In this document: piece after piece, positions 9,372-19,142 of the stretch
Position numbering within the stretch: position 1 is the stretch's first letter
How the letters are laid out: each line of letters opens with the position of its first letter
DNA from: an uncultured Akkermansia sp.
GTDB taxonomy: Bacteria > Verrucomicrobiota > Verrucomicrobiia > Verrucomicrobiales > Akkermansiaceae
Length of the DNA stretch: 64,000 nt
Reading direction: 5' to 3'
NCBI GenBank assembly: GCA_905200945.1
Contig: CAJKMG010000002.1
Span: 1-64,000, forward strand
The notes under the pieces: generated by a model
What the model was told of the DNA's origin: nothing
The model's input: the letters and a program-made list of their open reading frames with translations, nothing else
The model's database searches: none
Made by a program: the position numbers and the translations under genes

Positions 9372-9698
9372 ATGCCTTGTAAAAACATCACCCGTTACAC
9401 TTACGAAACAACGGCCTTTCAGGGCTATCGGTTGGCGATCTGTAAGAACAAGCGTTTATTCACCCGTTATTTCTCCGATTCTCAATACGGGGGCGCTGAC
9501 GCCGCGCTTCAGGAAGCCATGAGGGTAAGAGATAATATTTTCAAACTTTTCGAACAGGGCAACCTCACGGTTAGCCAAATTTTCGCAAAATATACTGTGC
9601 GCTCTCGCCGTCAGTCCGCAGCTGATCGCCGTGAAAAAATGGTTCATGGGAAAAGGGCTCTCAGCCATGTGAGGCAGAAAGCCAAAGTCCGCAGCTAA
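9372..9698 (+). CDS. Small AP2/integrase-N-terminus-like protein
   Basis: 108 residues from the ATG at 9372; the frame is open further upstream, but those residues look non-coding. The middle part (TYETTAFQGYRLAICKNKRL, then FTRYFSDSQYGGADAALQEA) has the three-strand-plus-helix pattern of AP2-type DNA-binding domains and of the arm-binding domain of phage integrases. The C-terminus is strongly basic (RRQSAADRREKMVHGKRA), consistent with nucleic-acid binding. No catalytic domain is present. The function is unknown, and the fold assignment is by eye only. Confidence 0.55.
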   Translation: MPCKNITRYTYETTAFQGYRLAICKNKRLFTRYFSDSQYGGADAALQEAMRVRDNIFKLFEQGNLTVSQIFAKYTVRSRRQSAADRREKMVHGKRALSHVRQKAKVRS

Positions 9699-9931
9699 AG
9701 GCTCGCGGAGACTGTTCCTCAGCTCTGCTTGAGGACATGTTCTATACCGGAAGCGTTACATTCGCCCCAAAAAGGGAATATATAACCTGCCAAGGGATTA
9801 GAATCCATTTCCTCTCTTCGGAATACGGAGATACCTGTAAAAACAGGGAAATGAAATCTATTCCACCGCTCTTTTATGACGCCATGGGAGATTAAAGCGG
9901 CATTTCGCTTAAAAAGCCCTTTCGGTGGCCG

Positions 9932-11524
9932 CTATCTGCGGCGGCGGCGCGAGGCAGGTCTCTCCGGTTCTTCCGCCGGAACTTCCCCTATCTTCCCCAG
10001 AACCCTGCGGGCCTCCGTGGTTCGCTTTTGCTTGAGGCACACACCAGCCCAGTTGCGGTGAATTTCATTGTAAAGTTCTCCCGACTGGATGGAGGCCAGA
10101 TTGTTTCGGAGTTTCTCCTTATCTTCCGGAGTCAACGCATCCCATTCCTCAATCAACTTTCCATATTGGGCCTCCGACAGAGCCCACTGTTCCCTGCCGG
10201 CGCTTATCTCCGCCTGAAGATTCAGAATAACCGGCTGAAGCGCCTGAACAAACGTGGTATTTTCGCGAGCCACTTTCATGGCCTGCTCCAGATACTTTAC
10301 AGCCTGGTCATAATCCCGCGCCTTCAGGAAAGCCGCAGCGACATTCACATCTTCATACGCCCGTTTCACCAAAGCCTCTGCCTGGCTGTATTTTTCAAGC
10401 TGGGAGCGCATGGACGCAATATCCTGGCTCAGGCTGGAGCCGCTCAAAATTCGGGGCGCATCCACGCCAAGCGTCATGGCGGCTCCTTCCGCGCGGGACA
10501 ACAGGCGGGAGGCCTCCCTCAAATCTCCCATCTGCATCCTTACCCGCGCCAGGGCAAGCATTGTCTCCGGCGTGCAGTCCATCTCCGTTTCAGCTGCACG
10601 GAAGCAGATCAGGGCTGCTTCCAGCTGGTCGGCCATGGCTTTTAATTCTTCCTGGGAATATTTCCGGCGCGTATTAAGAGGCATCTTCAGTTCATTCAGG
10701 ATAATGCGGCCCATATCAGGATTGGCAGTCAGGCGGAATTTGGTAAGAAGCTCCCGGGCAATCGCGCTCCCTGTGCCGCTGGGCAACCCGGTGGCCTTGT
10801 CAGGCAGGGTATCCTGAAGCAACAGGATTTTAACCATGCTCTTCACATCCTCCGGTTGATTAAGCATGCTCCTCATGACAGGAGAAACAGCCTGCTTGCA
10901 CAACGCGGAAAAACGCTCAAACCTGGCCTGGTCATACGCATAATGGATTAATGGCTCCAAGCACGCTAAACGGATGGAAACCTGATCCTCCGGGGTATTT
11001 TTCAAAATCACTTCATAAAGCTTTTCCGCCACAGCATCATGCTTGCGGCGGGCGAATTCCCGCGCCCAGTTCAGGCTGACGCCCAGGAAGCGGATCTTGT
11101 CCTCTGCCGCCGTGGAGGAGGAAGAAGCGAGCTTTTTTTCCAGGAGCGCAGCCAGCATAGGTTCGGATTCTTTCAACATGCCGCGCCTGTCCATTTCCAC
11201 CGCTAAAAGCCATGCAAAGGAATCTCTGGCTTCGGGAGAATTCATCCATTCCACCTGTTTGTCCACGGTAGATGCCATCTGCGCCAGCTCTGCGTCGGAA
11301 CCGTTCCAGGAAGCCAGCATATCCTGCAAATGCCCCATAGCCTGCGTCTGGCTGTGCACCTCATGAATGGTCGGCTTGAACCACCCTTCTATCGTAGGCC
11401 AGTACTGAATGTAGCCGAACCAGAGTCCTCCCAGGATAACCAAAAAGAGAACCGGCTTCCAATAAGACTTTTTCTTGCGTGCGGGGCGGTAGGGCTTACT
11501 GGAAAAATGGCGCTCGGAACTCAT
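9932..11524 (-). CDS. Membrane-anchored TPR-like protein
   Basis: 530 residues from the ATG at 11524, chosen over an ATG 27 bases upstream because a basic stretch (RPARKKKSYWK) followed by one membrane segment (residues 22-41) makes a normal signal anchor. The remainder is helical with degenerate tetratricopeptide-like repeats (for example AAAFLKARDYDQAVKYLEQA), so it probably faces the periplasm as a protein-binding scaffold. The last residues are five arginines. It lies 77 bases downstream of a second protein of the same architecture and is probably in one operon with it. No enzyme motif is seen, and the partner is unknown. Confidence 0.7.
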   Translation of the reverse strand: MSSERHFSSKPYRPARKKKSYWKPVLFLVILGGLWFGYIQYWPTIEGWFKPTIHEVHSQTQAMGHLQDMLASWNGSDAELAQMASTVDKQVEWMNSPEARDSFAWLLAVEMDRRGMLKESEPMLAALLEKKLASSSSTAAEDKIRFLGVSLNWAREFARRKHDAVAEKLYEVILKNTPEDQVSIRLACLEPLIHYAYDQARFERFSALCKQAVSPVMRSMLNQPEDVKSMVKILLLQDTLPDKATGLPSGTGSAIARELLTKFRLTANPDMGRIILNELKMPLNTRRKYSQEELKAMADQLEAALICFRAAETEMDCTPETMLALARVRMQMGDLREASRLLSRAEGAAMTLGVDAPRILSGSSLSQDIASMRSQLEKYSQAEALVKRAYEDVNVAAAFLKARDYDQAVKYLEQAMKVARENTTFVQALQPVILNLQAEISAGREQWALSEAQYGKLIEEWDALTPEDKEKLRNNLASIQSGELYNEIHRNWAGVCLKQKRTTEARRVLGKIGEVPAEEPERPASRRRRR

Positions 11525-11601
11525 GCAGGCATTGAGCCAAAAAGACGGCACAAATCAAGCAAAATAAACGCCTCGCAACGTCTTACGAAGTTCCCCGCAT
11601 T

Positions 11602-13269
11602 CTACCTCCGTGAAGATCTGGTGCTCACGGAGGCCCTGCGTCCGGGGGATGCCATGCGCACCCGGGGAAAACCGGATTCCTTCCAGCAGTCATCCGCTTT
11701 CTCCTTCATGCCCAGTTCGTCATAACAGCGTCCAAGCTGTTTGTAATTCTCCGACCGCTGCTCCCCTTCCAGCATGGGAAGAACCGCCTCAAAAGCCTCC
11801 GCGGCCTCTTTCCATTGTTTTCCGTCACACAGGGCGTATGCCTTGCACAGGTAAGACTGCACCAGCAAATCCCTGCGTTCCGCACCCTCCGCGCATTTCA
11901 ACAGGGAATCCACCGCTCCGGCATAAGCAACCAAGGCGCCTGCCCTGTCCCCCGCCATATCGCTGGCAAGCCCCAGGAAATAATATACGCGTCCCAGGGA
12001 CAGAAGATCTGAGCCGAAATGGGTCTTCCGCAACTGAAGAGCCTTTTCCAGGTTTTCCCTGGCCTTGTCCCCCTCCCCGGCATCCAGCCACGCCTTGCCC
12101 AGCCCTTCGCGGGACTGTGCGGAAATGACGGGAGAAGCCGAGCTGTTGGAAATGGCCTTTAAAAAATCCGTTCGGGCTTCTGGAGAGGCCTTGCGCAAGA
12201 TGTTGACCCATCCCCTCTGATCATACAGCCCGGCCCAAAAAGCATGGTCCGTCGGCAGCACGCCGCGGGCGGCACCTTCCGCCTGGTAAAGATAGGCCAG
12301 GGCCTCTTCATAATTGCCCAGCTCTGTAGAAATACGGGCCAGACCGCGCAGGGCATTGAGGCAGTCGTTCAACAGGTAAGAAGCATTTTCCGATCCGGAA
12401 AGTCCCTTTAAAAACAACTCCCGTGCCTCATCCTTCCTGCCGGCTTCCAGCATGGCCTCCCCCATACTGATGCTGGCCAGGGCCAGGTCTCCGGTGGTTT
12501 TGTCCGGCTGGGAACACAGGGCAAGAGCCTTCCTGAAATATTCGCGCGACTCCGGAATGCGCCCCGTAGTGCGAGCCAGCCTTCCCTGAGCGGCTAAAAG
12601 CCTGGCTCTGACAGGGAGGGCATCCGGCCCCAGATGAGCGGCGGCATCCACCGCACGCTGGAGCAACATATTTGCCTGCTCATTCCTGTTCAGCATCTGG
12701 TCAATGGAACTCATAGTCTGAAGGGTCCGCACCAGCGGTTCGGTCATTCCTTCCTTCTCATATCCCTCCTCTGCGGTTTTCAAATAATCGTAGGCGGAAG
12801 TGTACTGGTGCTCCGCCAACAGGGCCTTTGCCACGGCATCCGCGCGGGGGGCCCATACCTGACAGCGTCCGGCGGCGTATCCCGCGTCAATTAATTCCCT
12901 GGCCGCAGGAAGAGCAAGAACGGCGCCGCCACGGCTAATCAACTCGCGGGTAAGGCCCCAGGCCGTTTCTGTCCGCAGTTCCGGATCCCTGATCCATGCC
13001 AGGCGTTCCTCCCGGTTGTCCAGAATGCCGGCCAGGCTCTCGCGCGAGGCAAAGACATCCGCCATAAAGCGGGACAAATTCTGCATGGCCTTTTCATCAC
13101 TTTTCTGCACCACCACCGGAGGAGTGGTCAGCATCCCTTCATCATAACCAATGCGGTACGCCATATGGTACGTCAGGAACTCCAGTAGCATCACAAGCAC
13201 GCACAAACATAGGGCAATCAGCCACTTGGTACGCGGAGACAGAGGGGGCAAAGGAGAAGATGCCTGCAT
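11602..13269 (-). CDS. Membrane-anchored TPR protein
   Basis: 555 residues. A short N-terminus is followed by one membrane helix (about residues 15-37, KWLIALCLCVLVMLLEFLTY), then a long helical region of TPR units such as LALASISMGEAMLEAGRKDE and SLGRVYYFLGLASDMAGDRA. By family this is a protein-interaction scaffold, with the repeats probably periplasmic. It precedes the 530-residue TPR protein on the same strand with a 77-base gap; similar length and architecture suggest an old duplication or a two-component complex. The C-terminus is Arg/Ser-rich. No catalytic motif is visible. Confidence 0.75.
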   Translation of the reverse strand: MQASSPLPPLSPRTKWLIALCLCVLVMLLEFLTYHMAYRIGYDEGMLTTPPVVVQKSDEKAMQNLSRFMADVFASRESLAGILDNREERLAWIRDPELRTETAWGLTRELISRGGAVLALPAARELIDAGYAAGRCQVWAPRADAVAKALLAEHQYTSAYDYLKTAEEGYEKEGMTEPLVRTLQTMSSIDQMLNRNEQANMLLQRAVDAAAHLGPDALPVRARLLAAQGRLARTTGRIPESREYFRKALALCSQPDKTTGDLALASISMGEAMLEAGRKDEARELFLKGLSGSENASYLLNDCLNALRGLARISTELGNYEEALAYLYQAEGAARGVLPTDHAFWAGLYDQRGWVNILRKASPEARTDFLKAISNSSASPVISAQSREGLGKAWLDAGEGDKARENLEKALQLRKTHFGSDLLSLGRVYYFLGLASDMAGDRAGALVAYAGAVDSLLKCAEGAERRDLLVQSYLCKAYALCDGKQWKEAAEAFEAVLPMLEGEQRSENYKQLGRCYDELGMKEKADDCWKESGFPRVRMASPGRRASVSTRSSRR

Positions 13270-13487
13270 AACAAGTGCATAACGTTACCGGGCGTTCCCC
13301 GAATTTCAAGCTTTTTGCACGGGGAGAAACCCTCTGCTGTTCCTGACAGTGGATAAAAAAGAACCGTCAACGGTCTGCCGTCCGTCATTGGGAATCGGGT
13401 TCAAGGGAACCCTCCCATCCGTTTTTCCGGTCATGAACACTCCCATAATCCTGCCGGGCGCTACCGCCGAACCGGCTGGTATCACCC

Positions 13488-14384
13488 TCATTCATCCCTG
13501 CGCTTTCGTTCGGACGCCCGGTATAACTGCCAGGCATTCCATAAATTATGCCACAATACGTAAAATGTGGGCCCCAGAGCGGCAATGGGGCTGGCATACG
13601 TCAAAGCCAGATAAATGGACAGAGTGGTATTCTTCTGCCCCAGGGCCTGGCTGCACTCCGCAGCGCGCGCGCGTCCCCCCAGCAAATGCCCCAGCCCGAA
13701 ATTGAGCCCGCAAACCAGCAGGGCAATCACGCCGATCTGTTCCAAAACACGTTCCGAAATGCCCTCGCGGGAGGAAATATCATAAGAAGCGTTTGCGGCT
13801 ATCAAAACCAGAATCACCACCCAAATGCCAAAGGTGACGTCTTTCAACTTTCTGGGCCAGGCAATGGCTCGCGGATAAAAACGCCGCGCCGCCAGCGCCA
13901 GCGCCAGGGGCAGCAACATGATCAGGGAAATATTCTGGGCCACGTTCAGGTAAATCTCAAAACCGCCCCGCCCCACAACCGCCGGAAGGATGAAAGGCAG
14001 CAAGGCGCAGATAATACCGTTAATCAACAAAAGGGCGGTCAGCATAAATTCCACGCTGCCGCCCAGCAGCCCCATCACCACAGGCGCCGCCGTGGCTGTA
14101 GGCATGATTCCTACAAAAAAAGCGGCCTGCGCCAGATACCCGTCCCCAAAAACAAGGCGGCACACACCCCATGCCGCCAGGGCGACCATTAAATTGGCCC
14201 CCGTCAGGAGCCAGTGAGCCCGCTCCGGCTTCATCCGTTTGAAGCGGATGCCCAGAAAAGTTACAAACAGCATTACAATCAGCATCCACTTGAATGTCCA
14301 GCTGTACACATGCAGGCCGGGCATCATATACCCCGCGATGAAGGCCGCCACAATGGCAAACGTGCGGATGAGGGACTTAAACAT
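13488..14384 (-). CDS. Bile acid:sodium symporter (BASS) family protein
   Basis: 298 residues, almost entirely hydrophobic, with about nine or ten membrane helices. The conserved early block FVGIMPTATAAPVVMGLLGG and a late block ECSQALGQKNTTLSIYLALT correspond to the two sodium-site motifs of the BASS fold. By family it is an inner-membrane, sodium-coupled carrier of organic anions; the substrate cannot be told from sequence and need not be bile acids. It follows hisD on the same strand with a 249-base gap. The C-terminus ends in a charged tail. Confidence 0.75.
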   Translation of the reverse strand: MFKSLIRTFAIVAAFIAGYMMPGLHVYSWTFKWMLIVMLFVTFLGIRFKRMKPERAHWLLTGANLMVALAAWGVCRLVFGDGYLAQAAFFVGIMPTATAAPVVMGLLGGSVEFMLTALLLINGIICALLPFILPAVVGRGGFEIYLNVAQNISLIMLLPLALALAARRFYPRAIAWPRKLKDVTFGIWVVILVLIAANASYDISSREGISERVLEQIGVIALLVCGLNFGLGHLLGGRARAAECSQALGQKNTTLSIYLALTYASPIAALGPTFYVLWHNLWNAWQLYRASERKRRDE

Positions 14385-14633
14385 GAGGAATGCGATGAAA
14401 CGGTTACGCGGGATTGCCGAGCAAACGGATGAACCCGCCCATCCGGCGGGCGTTCCATCCCGACAAATCCCGCAAACGGGTCGGCAAGCCGATTACCATG
14501 CTCTCAGCAACGGCCCCCATTCCACCCCCATGATGCCGGGAAACTCCCATATAGCCATGTCCGGCCAAAAGACGACCCGTTGCAACCGTCAACCGTTCCC
14601 TAATTCCTGACTGTTGTCTCATGGAGAGGGGGC

Positions 14634-15932
14634 TTACCGGTTCACGCGGGCGGCGCGAACCTGAATGGAGTGGTTATGGGCGTCCAGCCCCTCCACCCGG
14701 GCGAACTCCGCCACATACGGAGCGGAGTTCAGCACGGCATCGCGGTCCATGCGCACCACGCTGGTGCGGCGCTGGAACTGGTCCGCCCGCAAGCCGGAAA
14801 AAGACTTGCCAGCGCCGCCGGTAGGCAGCGTATGGCTGGGGCCCGCCAGAAAATCCCCGCAGGCTACAGTAGAAAGGGAGCCGGCGTAGATGGCTCCCGC
14901 CGTCCTGATGCCATTCAGCACGGCCTCTTCATCCCGAGTGACGAGCACCAGATGCTCCGGCGCAAAGGCATTAACCAGTTCCACCCCTTCCTGAATGGAA
15001 GAAACCAGAAAACCGTAGGCATGCTTGTCCAGCACCTCCCGGATGATGGAGCCTCGGCTCAGCAGGGCGGCCTGGCGTTCCACTTCCGCCTCCACCTGCT
15101 CCAATAACGCCTCCGATGTAGTGACAAAAACAACTACGCTGTCCGGCCCATGCTCGCCCTGCGCCAGCAGGTCGGCAGCAAGGAACTCCGCATCCGCAGT
15201 ATCATCCGCCAGTACCATTACTTCACTGGGCCCGGGCAACAAATCAATGGCAACGGCCCCCACCAACTGGCGCTTGGCCTCCACCACAAAACGGTTACCG
15301 GGGCCGAAAATCTTCTCCACCGGTTTCACGCTCTTCGTCCCCAGAGCCAGGGCGGCTATCGCCTGAGCGCCCCCTATCTTGATAATCTCCGTTGCGCCGG
15401 AGGCTTTCAGCGCATACAAAAGCGCGGGATTCACCCGGCCGTCCGGCCCGCAGGGCGTGGCGGCCACAATCTCCCGAACGCCGGCGGCCTGCGCAAAACC
15501 GCCCGTCATGATGGAAGTAGAGACCAGAGGAGCCTTACCTCCGGGAATATAAATGCCCACACGGTCGTACGGAAGGAACCGCTCCGCCACCTCCACGCCC
15601 TGTGCATTCACGCCGGACCAGTCCCGCCTGCGGCTGCGGTCTGAAAAATAATGGATGTTTGCCAGAGAGACGGCAATGGCCTCCTTCACAGTCCCTTCCA
15701 CTGCGGCTTCCGCTTCCGCCAGTTCTGCCTCCGTCACGAACAGGGAGGAAGAATCCAGATGCACCTTGTCAAATCTGGCGGCATAATCAAACAGGGCTTC
15801 ATCTCCGCGCGCGGAAACATCCCGGATAATAGCGTTCACGGTATCCCTTACGGAATCCTCCGGAAGTGCGCGGCGGTTCATCCGGCGCTTCATCTCGTCA
15901 AAGCAGGTATCGGAAGGACGGTAAATTTTCAT
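14634..15932 (-). CDS. hisD: Histidinol dehydrogenase
   Basis: 432 residues, full length for HisD, which oxidises L-histidinol to L-histidine in two NAD-dependent steps. Visible family blocks are the zinc-site region LLAQGEHGPDS, FAPEHLVLVTRDEEA with the catalytic Glu-His pair, GNRFVVEAKRQLVG in the NAD-binding part, and PTGGAGKSFSGLRADQF near the C-terminus. No other his gene lies nearby, so the pathway is dispersed. It is divergent from sucC across a 200-base gap that presumably holds both promoters. Confidence 0.95.
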   Translation of the reverse strand: MKIYRPSDTCFDEMKRRMNRRALPEDSVRDTVNAIIRDVSARGDEALFDYAARFDKVHLDSSSLFVTEAELAEAEAAVEGTVKEAIAVSLANIHYFSDRSRRRDWSGVNAQGVEVAERFLPYDRVGIYIPGGKAPLVSTSIMTGGFAQAAGVREIVAATPCGPDGRVNPALLYALKASGATEIIKIGGAQAIAALALGTKSVKPVEKIFGPGNRFVVEAKRQLVGAVAIDLLPGPSEVMVLADDTADAEFLAADLLAQGEHGPDSVVVFVTTSEALLEQVEAEVERQAALLSRGSIIREVLDKHAYGFLVSSIQEGVELVNAFAPEHLVLVTRDEEAVLNGIRTAGAIYAGSLSTVACGDFLAGPSHTLPTGGAGKSFSGLRADQFQRRTSVVRMDRDAVLNSAPYVAEFARVEGLDAHNHSIQVRAARVNR

Positions 15933-16133
15933 AAAAGGTCTCTACAGAAAAACGGGAAGGGAGTTTCACAATCTTTAAGCACGCAGTCAAGCCTTCTGTC
16001 CTCTTTGATTTCCGACGGAGCTTCACGGCGCCTCCGGACAAAAAATCAAAAGACCAAACCATTCTCCCTTGACCGACATCAAAAATAGGCCTAGCTTTTC
16101 TTCCGCAAACATTTGGCCAAACGGCCCACTGTC

Positions 16134-17315
16134 ATGAACATTCACGAATATCAAGCAAAACAACTCTTTGAGCGTTTTGGCGTGGCAACCCCCAAGGGCA
16201 TTTCCGCCTCCACAGCTCAGGAAGCAGCACAAACGGCCCGGAACATGGGCCTCTCCCAATACGTAGTTAAGGCACAGGTACACGCTGGCGGCCGTGGTAA
16301 AGGCACCTTCAAAAACGGCTTTAAAGGAGGCGTCCACGTCGTCAAGTCCGTGGAGGAAGTGGAAGAAGTTGCCGGCAAAATGCTCAACCAGGTTCTGGTC
16401 ACCAAGCAAACCGGGGAAGCCGGCAAGCTGGTCAGCAAAATCATGGTGGCGGAAGCCGTGGATCTCAAAAAGGAATGCTATTTCGCCATTCTTCAGGACC
16501 GCGCCCGGGAATGCCCCGTTATCGTGGCCAGTACGGAAGGCGGCATGGACATTGAAGAAGTGGCCGCCACCCGCCCGGAAGCCATTATCCGCGAACACAT
16601 TAACCCGGCGCTGGGCATCCTGCCTTTCCAGGCTCTCAAAATCGCCGTGGCGTTGGGACTGACCGGCCCCCTGCTCCGCCAGGCCACCAAGCTTATCACC
16701 AACGTTTACAAGCTTTTCACCGCTCTGGACTGCTCCCTGGTGGAAATCAACCCCCTGGTAGTCACCACGGATGACCGCGTGTGCGCCCTGGACGCCAAAT
16801 TCAATTTTGACGACAACGCCCTGTACCGCCACCCGGAAATCATGGAAATGCGGGATGAAACGGAAGAAGACCCCCGTGAAGTGGAAGCCGGCAAGTACGA
16901 CCTGAACTACATCGGCCTGGACGGCAACATCGGCTGCATGGTGAACGGCGCCGGCCTGGCCATGGCCACGATGGACATCATCAAATACTACGGCGGAGAA
17001 CCCGCCAACTTCCTGGACGTGGGCGGTTCCGCCACGGAGGAAATGGTAACCAACGCGTTCCGCATCCTCACCAGCGACAAGAATGTGAAGGCCCTTCTGG
17101 TCAATATCTTCGGCGGCATCATGCGCTGTGACGTCATCGCCCAGGGCATTGTGGCCGCGGCGAAAAACATCGACATGAAAATCCCGCTCGTCGTCCGCCT
17201 GGAAGGAACCAACGTGGAAATCGGCAAGAAAATCCTCGCAGACAGCGGCATCGCCATCATCCCTGCCGACAACCTGGACGAAGCCGCCCAGAAAGCGGTG
17301 GCAGCAGTCAAATAA
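16134..17315 (+). CDS. sucC: Succinyl-CoA synthetase beta subunit
   Basis: 393 residues from the ATG at 16134, which gives the standard MNIHEYQAKQLFERFGV start; an upstream in-frame codon at 16113 adds seven atypical residues. ATP-grasp features include VVKAQVHAGGRGKGTFKNG, and the later CoA-ligase part has INPLVVTTDD and VNIFGGIMRCDVIAQGI. With SucD it interconverts succinyl-CoA and succinate with formation of a nucleoside triphosphate. The sucD start lies 21 bases after its stop, so the two form an operon. Confidence 0.96.
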   Translation: MNIHEYQAKQLFERFGVATPKGISASTAQEAAQTARNMGLSQYVVKAQVHAGGRGKGTFKNGFKGGVHVVKSVEEVEEVAGKMLNQVLVTKQTGEAGKLVSKIMVAEAVDLKKECYFAILQDRARECPVIVASTEGGMDIEEVAATRPEAIIREHINPALGILPFQALKIAVALGLTGPLLRQATKLITNVYKLFTALDCSLVEINPLVVTTDDRVCALDAKFNFDDNALYRHPEIMEMRDETEEDPREVEAGKYDLNYIGLDGNIGCMVNGAGLAMATMDIIKYYGGEPANFLDVGGSATEEMVTNAFRILTSDKNVKALLVNIFGGIMRCDVIAQGIVAAAKNIDMKIPLVVRLEGTNVEIGKKILADSGIAIIPADNLDEAAQKAVAAVK

Positions 17316-17336
17316 CCCTCACTATTTATTACGACA

Positions 17337-18224
17337 ATGACATCTCTCATTGACAAGAACACCCGTCTGGTCGTGCAAGGCATCACCGGCAGCGCCGGCG
17401 CATTCCACGCCAAAAACTGCATGGACTTCGGCACCAACGTCGTCGCCGGCGTGACCCCCGGCAAGGGCGGCCAGCTCTTTGAAGGCAAGGTCCCCGTCTT
17501 CGATACTGTAGCGGAAGCCAAAAAGGCCACGGACTGCAACGCCTCCATGATCTTCGTTCCCCCGCCCTTCGCTGCGGACGCCATCATGGAAGCCGCGGAC
17601 GCGGGCGTGAAGCTCATCGTCTGCATCACGGAAGGCATCCCGGTACAGGACATGCAGAAGGTGAAAACTTTCCTGAAGGACAAGGACGTAACTCTCATCG
17701 GCCCGAACTGCCCCGGAATTGTCAATCCCTCCGCCAACTGCAAGATCGGCATCATGCCGGCCTACATCTTCAAACCCGGCAGAATCGGCATTGTCTCCCG
17801 TTCCGGCACGCTTACTTATGAAGCCGTCTGGCAGGTTACCAACATGGGCTTGGGCCAGAGCATGTGCATTGGCATCGGCGGCGACCCCGTCCACGGCATG
17901 ACCCAGCAGCAGGCCGTGCAATTCTTCACGGAAGACCCGAACACGGACGCCTTCATCATGATTGGTGAAATCGGCGGTTCCGAAGAAGAAGAAGCCGCTG
18001 AATGGATCAAGAACAACTGCAAAAAACCTGTTGCCGCGTTCATCGCTGGAGCCACGGCTCCCAAGGGCCGCCGCATGGGCCATGCAGGAGCCATTGTTGC
18101 CGGAGGCAAAGGTACTGCCGCCGCCAAGCAGGAAGCCCTGAATAACGCCGGTATTGTGGTTGCCAAAACCCCGGCTCAAATGGGCGCCGCCCTGGCGGAA
18201 GCCATGAAAAACAAGGGGATGTAA
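17337..18224 (+). CDS. sucD: Succinyl-CoA synthetase alpha subunit
   Basis: 295 residues, full length. It has the N-terminal CoA-binding Rossmann block (RLVVQGITGSAGAFHAKNCM), the central IGPNCPGIVNP, and the phosphohistidine site MGHAGAIVAGGKG at about residue 247. It pairs with the upstream sucC product and completes the TCA step after the 2-oxoglutarate dehydrogenase genes found later in the window. A strong intrinsic terminator follows. Confidence 0.97.
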   Translation: MTSLIDKNTRLVVQGITGSAGAFHAKNCMDFGTNVVAGVTPGKGGQLFEGKVPVFDTVAEAKKATDCNASMIFVPPPFAADAIMEAADAGVKLIVCITEGIPVQDMQKVKTFLKDKDVTLIGPNCPGIVNPSANCKIGIMPAYIFKPGRIGIVSRSGTLTYEAVWQVTNMGLGQSMCIGIGGDPVHGMTQQQAVQFFTEDPNTDAFIMIGEIGGSEEEEAAEWIKNNCKKPVAAFIAGATAPKGRRMGHAGAIVAGGKGTAAAKQEALNNAGIVVAKTPAQMGAALAEAMKNKGM

Positions 18225-18251
18225 TCCCCTCTCTTTCACCTTTTCATATCC

Positions 18252-18283
18252 AGCGCCTTCCCTTGCCGGAAGGCGCTTTTTTC
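18252..18283 (+). terminator. Intrinsic terminator of sucCD
   Basis: A 10-base perfect stem (AGCGCCTTCC and GGAAGGCGCT) around a 6-base loop, followed by a run of T, 28 bases after the sucD stop. Confidence 0.92.
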
Positions 18284-18419
18284 ATGATAAAACGGAGTTG
18301 ATTACATCACGCGGATTTTATCTGAATTGCAACAGAGTCTATTCCCTCCGCTTAATAGGCCGAACCCTCTGTACAAGACATACTCTTATTTTGTTCTTCA
18401 CAAAGGGCATGAACATTCC

Positions 18420-19142
18420 TTATCTGAGTTTTCCGTTAATAGTTAATACTTTAAACTTAATAACCCACACCCACGGATTCAGTTCAACGGAACCGGCTCC
18501 CCTTATTTTTTCCCACAAGGAAAAGAAAGATAACCGGGCAAGAGCCAACCCCGCAGATTTCTCCGTGTAATCCCTCCATAAACAGGCATCTGTTTCTTCA
18601 TCGTACCAAACGCACTCAATGCCTTCCATCCGTGCATCGTTCGGCGTAATATCCAAAAGCCGCTCAACTCTGATTTCCGTAACTTCCAGTAAAATCCGGG
18701 AAGCCCAACGCGGCATGTGAATCGAAGGAATAAACTGCTCGTGAGCATCTTTTAATATCCATTCTTCTGGATATGACATTGGCAAACAAGCGCCATCAGC
18801 AGAATAAAGCCATCCAAAACGGCTATTATGACAAATATCCTCCTGTACCCACAAACGGTCGCCAACTTTCCCGTAGGGACATTCAATCCACGAGGTAAAA
18901 ATATTTGAAAACTTTCCGCTTCCATCTTCGGAAATAGTCAGCCATAAGCCGGCCTCTTCTATGAATTCCTGAATCTCCCACCCCCTTTCTTTCAAATCTT
19001 CAGGAAGATCATTAAATTGGTTCAGGCCGCACGTTCGGCGGGCTTGATTTTTGTACCCTCCGGGAGTGCTGTATTCCTGCAACAATGCCCGAATCATATC
19101 TGCTTCGAATCGGATAGGATGTTCTTTAATATTGTTATTCAT
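18420..19142 (-). CDS. Phage-type ASCH-like protein
   Basis: 240 residues from the ATG at 19142. The order of blocks is that of a family common in prophages: HPIRFEADMIRALLQ at the start, PYGKVGDRLWVQED in the middle, PSIHMPRWASRILLEVTEIR, then a closing NPWVWVIKF. These resemble ASCH/PUA-like beta-barrel domains thought to bind RNA or modified nucleotides; the true role is not established. No other phage gene lies beside it. It is AT-richer than sucCD and recQ, which fits an imported or relic gene. The 36 in-frame codons before the chosen start look non-coding. Confidence 0.6.
   Translation of the reverse strand: MNNNIKEHPIRFEADMIRALLQEYSTPGGYKNQARRTCGLNQFNDLPEDLKERGWEIQEFIEEAGLWLTISEDGSGKFSNIFTSWIECPYGKVGDRLWVQEDICHNSRFGWLYSADGACLPMSYPEEWILKDAHEQFIPSIHMPRWASRILLEVTEIRVERLLDITPNDARMEGIECVWYDEETDACLWRDYTEKSAGLALARLSFFSLWEKIRGAGSVELNPWVWVIKFKVLTINGKLR

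Noticed and set aside
14404..14622. 72-codon minus-strand frame between hisD and the BASS gene
   Set aside because: Fits the gap neatly, but the peptide is Gly/Arg/Met-rich without any feature, and a longer frame is open on the opposite strand as well.
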